From Hibiscus mutabilis (taxonomy: Eukaryota; Streptophyta; Magnoliopsida; Malvales; Malvaceae): DNA of 64,000 bases. The notes beneath the pieces were generated by a model that made no database searches, was not told where the DNA came from, and saw only the letters and a list, made by a program, of their open reading frames with translations. Position 1 is the first letter of the stretch. Every line of letters begins with the position of its first letter. The DNA is taken from NCBI GenBank assembly GCA_019671005.1, contig CM033726.1:2728001-2792000 (forward strand). Reading direction: 5' to 3'. A program made the translations under genes and the position numbers. Shown here piece after piece: positions 56,945 to 64,000 of the stretch.

Positions 56945-59900
56945 TCAGGATCTCGACCGCAAAGCCAGACCAGTCTCTACTTTTTTAATTTCGAATATCA
57001 GCATCCTCCACATCTTAAGCACAAACATCTCCGCTTCTTCGTCTAATATAGACTGCAGCAGCTCCAGCATTTGGGAAGCCTTGACATGTTCCTGCGTACT
57101 CGATACGATGTAATCAACCAGTGTTTTCTCTTCTTCTCCCAAGAACTCTGTAATTTTCTTTGAAATCCAAGGTCTCATTCTCTCATGCAATGCATGCTGT
57201 ACAAGTGCAACAAAACAAGAGGGTGCCATATTAGAATTACAGTCAAGGAGTGAATTGGGTTTCCCCACCAGCAGAGATATCATACAATCATTCAACTAAG
57301 CAGCTGTAAATTAGAAATATTTATAACACACGTGGCCTAAGCCCTACCCTACTGTCTTAAAATCTTCTGTTTTTTTCCTAATTACTGTTAACCTTTGGGA
57401 GATTCTCTACAATGGAAGACAAGGAAATTCTGCATCATAGAATTCCAAAAATCCTTAACAGTCTTATTTCTCATTACTGCAATATTCATGTTAGTACCAT
57501 ATATTACGTCCAGGACAGATAACAAGCATAATGCAATTGAACTTAACATTATGCACTATGTTAACTAGTTAACCCAGACCAGAAGACAGATGTTTCTCGA
57601 AATTAACAGTTTACAGGACATGTGAAAAGATGATTACCTGGTCATATACATTCCAGTTTATCTCATATGAAAATAGTTCTTCCTTGGTCTTTGGAATCAT
57701 ATCAATTAATTGTTTCGCATCTAGAAGCTTCTGGCTATCCGTTGTTTTCATCTTCTCGTGTCCATGTTCCCTGCCTCTATGCCGATCAGGGATCTTCTCT
57801 TTGGTCTCATCTCTGTTGCGAGTTCTATCCTCTTCATTACGATCTTTATCCCCACTAGATTTATCATATGAACGTTTGCTTCGCTCTCTTTCTGCATCAG
57901 GTTTTTCCTCTTTAGGATTAGCATTTGATATTTGCTTTGCAAATTCAGCAGCTGCAACCATATTGGGCGGAGGTGCACCAGGTTGGACAGCCTGCAGTTC
58001 CTCGGTAGAGTAATCAATGGGAACCAGGGGCCTCATTTTCTTCTCCTTCTGTGCATCATCATCTTCCTCCTCATGGAAAACAGATGGTACAGTAGTCCGC
58101 TTTCCAGATCCAACAAGACCAAAACCCAACTTTCTTGCTGGCACATTCCCACTCTGCTGTGCATCCGACGCAGAAACAAAGGCCGCGTTTGATTCATCAA
58201 CAGAACCATTTTGCATATTCTCATCACCTATCATACGCAAAAGTAGTTCATTTCAGAAAAATAAATAAATAAAACAAGATGAACACAACAATAAACAACA
58301 ACAAAGTGGAAAAGATGAACAAATACCAACTATCTGGTTTTCATGACTTGATTCACGTTCATAGTGCTGTTCGACTGCCTTATCTTTGCTTTCGGTGCTA
58401 GCTTCTTCAACCAACACAATCTTTTCAGCTCCGTTTGCAAAGCGACCAGACAAAAGCTTTAAAGCATCTCGTTGCTGCTGCAGTTGCAGCTCCTCCTCCT
58501 CTGCCCTTTTCTTGGCCTCAGCAATTTCTTTCTCTTCTTTGAGTCTATCAGCCAAGTCATCCTCCTTTTCCCGCAACCTCTTCCTCCTCTTTTCCTCCAA
58601 AACACTCCTGCGCAACCTTTTTCGCGAATCTTCATCATCTTCTTCATCATAGCGAATATCCTTCTTTCGTTTGCGCTCCCTCTCATTCTCCCTCTCCTTC
58701 TCATACTGTCTCTGCTTCTCCTTGTCCTTTTCTCTTTGCTCCCAATCTCTAAGAAATTTTTCATACTCACGCTCTGCCTCCTCAATCTTCCTTCTCTGCT
58801 CCCTCTCTTTTCTCATCCTTTCCCGCTCTGTTTCTCTTTCTAATCTTTCAATTTCACGCTCCTTTTCCCTCTTAAGATCTTGCTCTCTGTCTCTACTCCT
58901 ATCATGCCTACGATCAGGTGAGCTTGTCTCAGATCGATCATTTTCAGTTGTCACTTTGGTCTCACTGGTAGTCTCCTCGGCATGTTTACCTTCAGCTCCA
59001 TCTGCAAAATATGCATTCAATTTCATAATCTCCTATAATTGAAAAATAATGAGTATCATTACTTCCTCCAGTGTGATTCTCATTAAAATTAAAGGACTTT
59101 CTTATAGATTTTGATGACATGGCATGATAAAGTCTAAAGACAATAAAGATATCAACAAAACCACAAAGATGGAGCGGCAAACACTCACCATTTCTCATTA
59201 AATCAACATCCGAATTTGATTTTCCAGAGGCATCAGGAGCAGTTGGTGGAGGAGGTGGAGGGAGAGGATTGGTCTTTAACCTCTCCTCAATCATGCTAAC
59301 AAGCTTCTCTGAAGCATCTTGATCAACCTCACAGTCTTCATCAGTGACAATGCCAGAGTTGGAAATGTCAACAATATTTTTTTCTTTGTTGCCACTGTCA
59401 CTATTCTTCTTGGAATCCTCAACTGTTGAGGATTCATTCTTCTCATTATATGCTTCATTTTCACCTTCTTCATCAGACCCTGCAGCTGGAGCTTCATTTG
59501 GTTTCTTTGCATTTTCAGTTTTCTTTTTAACATATTTCTCCAGATAATCCTTTGTTGCTTGATTAACGTTTATCTGTTGGTGCAAAATCAAATCAATGAA
59601 ACATGATAAGGGCAACAGCCAACAAGCGACCACAGGCAGAAATAAATCGTTCAAATAGAAGCATCAGCTCAGACACTGAATAATATATTGCTTTACCCGC
59701 CATTCTAGAATAACTGAGACCAGAACCAATTACTGATTAAGGAATAATACTTAAAGACTCCCACTTGCTACATAGAACATTTAACCAACCCTAAAATAAG
59801 CTATTTTTGGAATAAAAAGGCATAGAAGTTCCAGTAAAGTGGCCATTTGAAACAATTTTAAGGTGAAAAAATATCTAAGAGCATTTAGAAAAGGGGTGAG

Positions 59901-62422
59901 ACAATATACAAGTTGAAAATAGATCATAATGAAACACCTGCATTTAACCAGAAAAGATTTAATCTATCTTACACCTTAATGTTATTCATAATTTTTTCCT
60001 ACCATGTTTTACATACCGTTCATCGTACCACTCAAGGTTATATTTCATACATAATTCAGGTTATAACATACAATCATTTTAAATTAAAGTAAAAGATAGT
60101 AGTTCAATCAAATTCAGTATCTAAATAAACTGAACAGCTTGTCATGTAAATGAAAGGCAAAAATAATTTAACCTTCACGGTTTTTAATAACAGTGGATTT
60201 AGAAGCAAAACTTATCACACGCACAAAAATAAAATAAAAAACCTTCAGACAATCATGGGGGATTGAAAAGGATAATAAAAAGAACTCACCGTTAATTCTT
60301 GTCCATCAATATTAAATTTGCTAAGTAGGCGTAACGCACGAAGAACCCCTTCAGCGGACTCAAATTCACAAAACCCAAAACTTTTTGAAGCCCCGTTAGA
60401 GGGACGTTTCCAACTCTTCACAGGTCCACAAAGCTTCGAAAGGTGAAAAAAAAACATGATATAAAACCAAAGCTTGAAAATAAACATAAGTGAAGCTGCT
60501 TCAAATATGAAAAAAGTACATCAATATAAAATAATAATAATAATAACTCACACGAAGAAGAGAGAGCATGAAGTCATTGTCCACAGATGGTGCTATCTTG
60601 CCAATATAAACTGTAGTTTGTGGTTTCTCTGAAGGAATAACATTGGGAATAGATGGTCTAATGACAGGAGGAATAATTGGGCGAAAGCCAGGAACAGGAG
60701 GGCGTGAAACTGTTGGAATCACACCAATAGCTCCAGGTGGACGTGGAGGGAATGCAGGCCGAATCATTGCCGTGTAAGGAGAAGGATAGCGGAGAATTCC
60801 TGCATAAACAGAAAACAAATATCTATGCAACCATATCAGAGCAAGTTGACAAAATAAACACATTGATAAATGTTTTCAATGTAACTAAGCACTCTTACAG
60901 GAAAAGAATTTTCTAAAAGAATAATTAAATGATTTTACCACACATTAAAACTATAAAGAGATGGCACCACACGCATGGCAACTACCACCAGCTGAATAGC
61001 AAACCTGAAGGAAACATCAAGAGAATAGCATCGAATTCATAATCATGGCTGTGTAGAGTGCACTTACCTTAGACATCCACTCGTTAATAGCCTTATCCCA
61101 TGCACCAATTGCACAATTTTGAAGATTGGATAACATGAGACTTCCAGCATCTCATGCTCGCAAATGAATTATTTAACACAAAATTCTACTTTCATATTTC
61201 ACCACTTAGATTTATCTCAACTGTTAGAGCCCAAGTGCCACAGGAAAAAAACACAAAGCGGATAGAACGAGAAAGAAAAATGTAATTGGGAGGATTGTGA
61301 TACCTTAGAATACAAAGCCAAGGAGCACTCAGTTGTTAACATGGTCTGCTGCTGGCAATTCATAAACCCATGAATGGGAAATTATCCTTAAAACTACCAG
61401 AAAGTATACAGCCTACTAAAAATGAACATGACAGAGTGTGACATGACTTGGAACAAAATGGCACAGTTATAAAGTTATTGGAATTCTTCTGCACGTTTTT
61501 TCACATATGACCATTAAAACTCTAGGTGGTTTTAACTTGAATATGATATTTAAAATCTACATTTCCTTTTAACCCTTAATGCAATCAAGGAAACCCCAAT
61601 TAAGGAATACCAAATAGAAGTGGGCCTCCCTAAGCAAATTTGAATTGAAGCCCCTTCAATCTTTCTTTCAACCCTATTCAATTCAATAGGAGAATACATC
61701 CTATCCGTACCCCTTTTTCTATAACTCTCCCAAAATTCCTTATTATACAATCCTCATTCGCTTACATTAACTAAGGATATTACCAGCACGTTCATAAATC
61801 ATAACATTCGCACCAGAAAAAAATATCACAGCAAAGGAATAAGCACAAGTACATACATATGAAAAATACAAATAATCAAATCAAAAATCAATCTTCGAAT
61901 TTAATTCACAATTATGCACCCGCTTTAAAAGGGAATGAATAACCCACCCGGAGGAGGCATGGTGCCCGGAGGAACAGCTCCAGATACGGCTGCATATCCA
62001 TTTGGAATCGGAGCGAACGGTCTAAGAGCAGGATTTGGAACCTGACCCGGAGGCACCTGGTACTGCATCATTGGCGGCGGAACAGAACCAGGAGCCGAAC
62101 TCACGCCGGGAGGCTGCAAGCCAGGAGCTGGAAAAATCAGTAACGGCGAGAACTGTGGAACCGGACGGAACGAGGGAGGCGCCGGGGGGACGGCGGTGGC
62201 AGCTCCGGAGATCGGATGTGGAGGAGTCGAGTAGGAAGGAATCGTGGGAGGAGGTTGAGGAGATACCAAGGGAGCGCTAGGATTAGGATTTGGTTGGAGC
62301 TGTGTTGCCGTGGAAGAGGAAGGAGCGGGTACGGGTAGCGGATTCGGGTTATCGGAATCGGGTTTAGATTGGGAATTAGTGGTATTATCTAGGGCTGCGG
62401 GAGATGAGGAAGAATCAGCCAT
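56945..62422 (-). CDS. RBM25: RBM25-type splicing factor (RRM + PWI)
   Basis: Seven coding exons: 61948-62422, 60552-60799, 60290-60433, 59189-59573, 58327-59001, 57638-58227 and 56945-57196. All are GT-AG with consistent phases and give 922 residues. The Pro-rich N terminus (1-215) is followed by an RRM at about 220-290 (RNP2 VYIGKI 222-227; RNP1 KSFGFCEF 258-265), an acidic/Ser linker and a long Arg/Glu/Lys-rich ER region (about 430-620, predicted helix). The C terminus is a PWI domain (about 839-922: ALHERMRPWISKKITEFLGE). RBM25 associates with U1 snRNP and the exon-junction complex and modulates splice-site choice; the Arabidopsis relative acts in ABA-linked alternative splicing. The start MADSSSSPAALD resembles the Arabidopsis protein; an in-frame ATG at 62467 would add 15 residues. 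The protein is nuclear by family. Confidence 0.95.
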
Positions 62423-63410
62423 TGAAGCTGAATAAGATCGAGGGATGAATTCAGTGAAGTTTTCCAAAGAAAATTATTAATTTAATATCAGAATTCTTAG
62501 ATTTTTTTATGATAAAACTTCAAATCAAAATCCAATTGATGACATGTTGTCATCTAAAGTGCCCTAAAAATATATATGACATAAGAGGAAGGGAAGGAGG
62601 AACGACGTGAATAAGTTGTTTGGGGGAAGAATATCAGTTTCCTTAGCGTGGCGCTTTTTTTTATTGGGGAAATATGAGTGCGGCTTTAACTGAAATTGAA
62701 TTTGGTAATTTTTAGTAGGATTACAAAATAATTGTTTTTGAATAAGAAAACAACATTTTAAAAAAATTATTATTTTTGTAATTGATTTTGTTTAATTTAA
62801 AAATTATTGTTAATTAATTCCATGAAAATAAAACTGTATATAATTACGTGGGGTTTATGGTTATATTTGATGTGGAGTCGTTTATGTATTTGACTATTTT
62901 ATTAAAATAATATATTATTTATATTATTATAGATAAAAAATTTTGAAAAAAATTGATGTCATGAGTTAACATACCCTAATTTAGTTCAAAAATTATTAAA
63001 AGACAAAGTGATCATAAATATTATTAAAATATTAATTTTATATTTTCATACATTTATATAACTTTTTAAATAAAACTAAAAAATTAAACATAAATGATCA
63101 AAAATATGTTCAAAAAAATCTATACATGTACCAGATTTCCACCTACTATTTTTTTTCAATAGAGAATAGCAGAAATGGCTTATTACATAATTATGAGTAC
63201 ACGAGGGTAGAGAGCCAACAAAGTCCCTTTCGAAAATATTTTGGATGACTTTAGGGATTATCCCGTGGATCGTTATAGAAGTAGCAAAAGAGCCATGTAA
63301 TTTAGTCCAGACCATTAAAGGGAATTTATAGTTTTCTTAGATTTCGTCTGCCGAGTCAGCCAACCATGGTGTGATTTAAGCATGGGGAAGTTGTGCCAAA
63401 GTTAAAAGAA
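62423..63410. other. RBM25 leader/promoter and spacer
   Basis: About 62423-62680 probably contains the 5' UTR and core promoter. Further upstream is AT-rich with nothing recognised. Confidence 0.4.
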
Positions 63411-63560
63411 GGTCAACCACAAATCAATTGGTCTAATAGGATACGATATTAGATTCTTTGAGTAAGGTTAAAGGTTTGAATTTCGGTGTTGTGAATGGAG
63501 AAAATTAGATTTAGAGTATCACCCCTATAATGAGTCTCTGCGGTACTTGATCAGGATTAG
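63411..63560 (+). mobile_element. Possible tRNA-derived SINE
   Basis: An A-box-like TTGGTCTAATAGGA (about 63428-63441) and a B-box-like AGGTTTGAATTTC (about 63472-63484) have SINE-like spacing. No tail or target duplication seen. Confidence 0.4.
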
Positions 63561-63589
63561 TTAGCAAGTTTAAAAAATTAAGGAAAAAC

Positions 63590-64000
63590 TACCTAAATAG
63601 TACATCACTTATTTCCGCGTTACTATTTTAGTACCCAACTATTTTTTGGCAAGATGGTACATAACGTTATGTTTCGTTTTTTATTTTGGTATCCCGCGGT
63701 TAAAAAATTAACAGTATGATGACTAGGAAAGAGAAAAACACACATGACATGTTGATTAAGAGGGAGAAAATCACATGTGGCAAGCTGCCACATCATTTCT
63801 CTCTTATAGTCAACATGCCACGTGTGTTTTTTTATGATATTAGTCGACGTGGCATATTGACTATGAGAGAAAAAATGACGTAGTAGCCGCAACGTGTAAT
63901 TTTCTCCCTCCTTGTCAATTTGTCGTTAATTTTTTAACGAAGGGTACTAAAATAGAAACAAAATAACATTAGGTACCATTTTATTAAAAAAACAAGTAGG
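63590..64000. mobile_element. Palindromic TIR element reaching the window edge
   Basis: The left arm (TAGTACCCAACTATTTT, 'TTAAAAAATTAACAGTATGA') and the right arm read inward (TAGTACCCTTCGTTAAAAAA) pair over most of their length. The centre is a hairpin around 63774-63792 (ATGTGGCA, AGC, TGCCACAT). The right end is at or beyond position 64000, so its target duplication cannot be checked. Confidence 0.7.

Noticed and set aside
58386..59042. Several Leu/Ser-rich plus-strand frames
   Set aside because: Antisense shadows of the Arg/Glu-rich region of RBM25.
1..64000. CRISPR arrays, operons, prophage or bacterial islands
   Set aside because: Nothing of the kind; the window is plant nuclear DNA and the regular repeats are minisatellites or MITEs.

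Overview
This is plant nuclear DNA, most likely from a eudicot. It is AT-rich and has intron-containing genes with plant-type splice sites, a Ty1-copia retrotransposon primed by initiator-Met tRNA, and many MITEs. The protein sequences and element types look like Malvales, possibly cotton (Gossypium). That is an impression from reading; no database was searched. A 100-base run of N at 51352-51451 marks an assembly gap.

Layout. (1) 1-16 kb is repeats: decayed fragments, a hAT transposase remnant, and a complete but dead ~10 kb copia element on the minus strand at 2756-12811, with long LTRs, a 5-bp target duplication, PBS, PPT, gag-pol remains and an extra 3' ORF. It sits in what looks like an old Ty3-gypsy LTR. 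(2) 16.7-30 kb holds genes: an ATL-type RING-H2 ubiquitin ligase (+), an internally deleted AP-1 gamma-adaptin pseudogene (-), and a class II trehalose-phosphate synthase-like gene (-) with a leader intron. (3) 30-45.5 kb has no protein gene. It is a patchwork of MITEs, several nested, with one solo LTR, one SINE-like sequence, a 2-kb fold-back element whose arms are telomere-like repeats, and one tRNA-Leu(AAG) gene (-). (4) 45.9-49 kb is a complete spermidine synthase gene (-, nine exons). (5) 49-52 kb is spacer with a LINE ORF1 fragment running into the gap. (6) 52.5-54.6 kb is an intronless PUB18/19-type U-box ubiquitin ligase (+) with ABRE/G-box motifs upstream. (7) 56.9-62.4 kb is an RBM25-type splicing factor gene (-, seven coding exons, RRM and PWI domains). 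The window ends in another palindromic MITE.

The genes are unrelated neighbours, as usual in a plant genome, with no operon-like or clustered pathway logic. Their likely roles are ubiquitin ligation (ATL, PUB), trehalose-6-phosphate signalling (TPS class II), polyamine synthesis (SPDS) and pre-mRNA splicing (RBM25).

I found no clearly new biological system. The features most worth following up are about 18 near-palindromic CGTATCGNNACG motifs per LTR, upstream of the TATA box in the copia U3 and partly paired into hairpins; the fold-back element built from telomere-like arms, with a separate MITE family that also carries telomere-like DNA; and the gamma-adaptin pseudogene whose single internal deletion can be placed to within a few bases.
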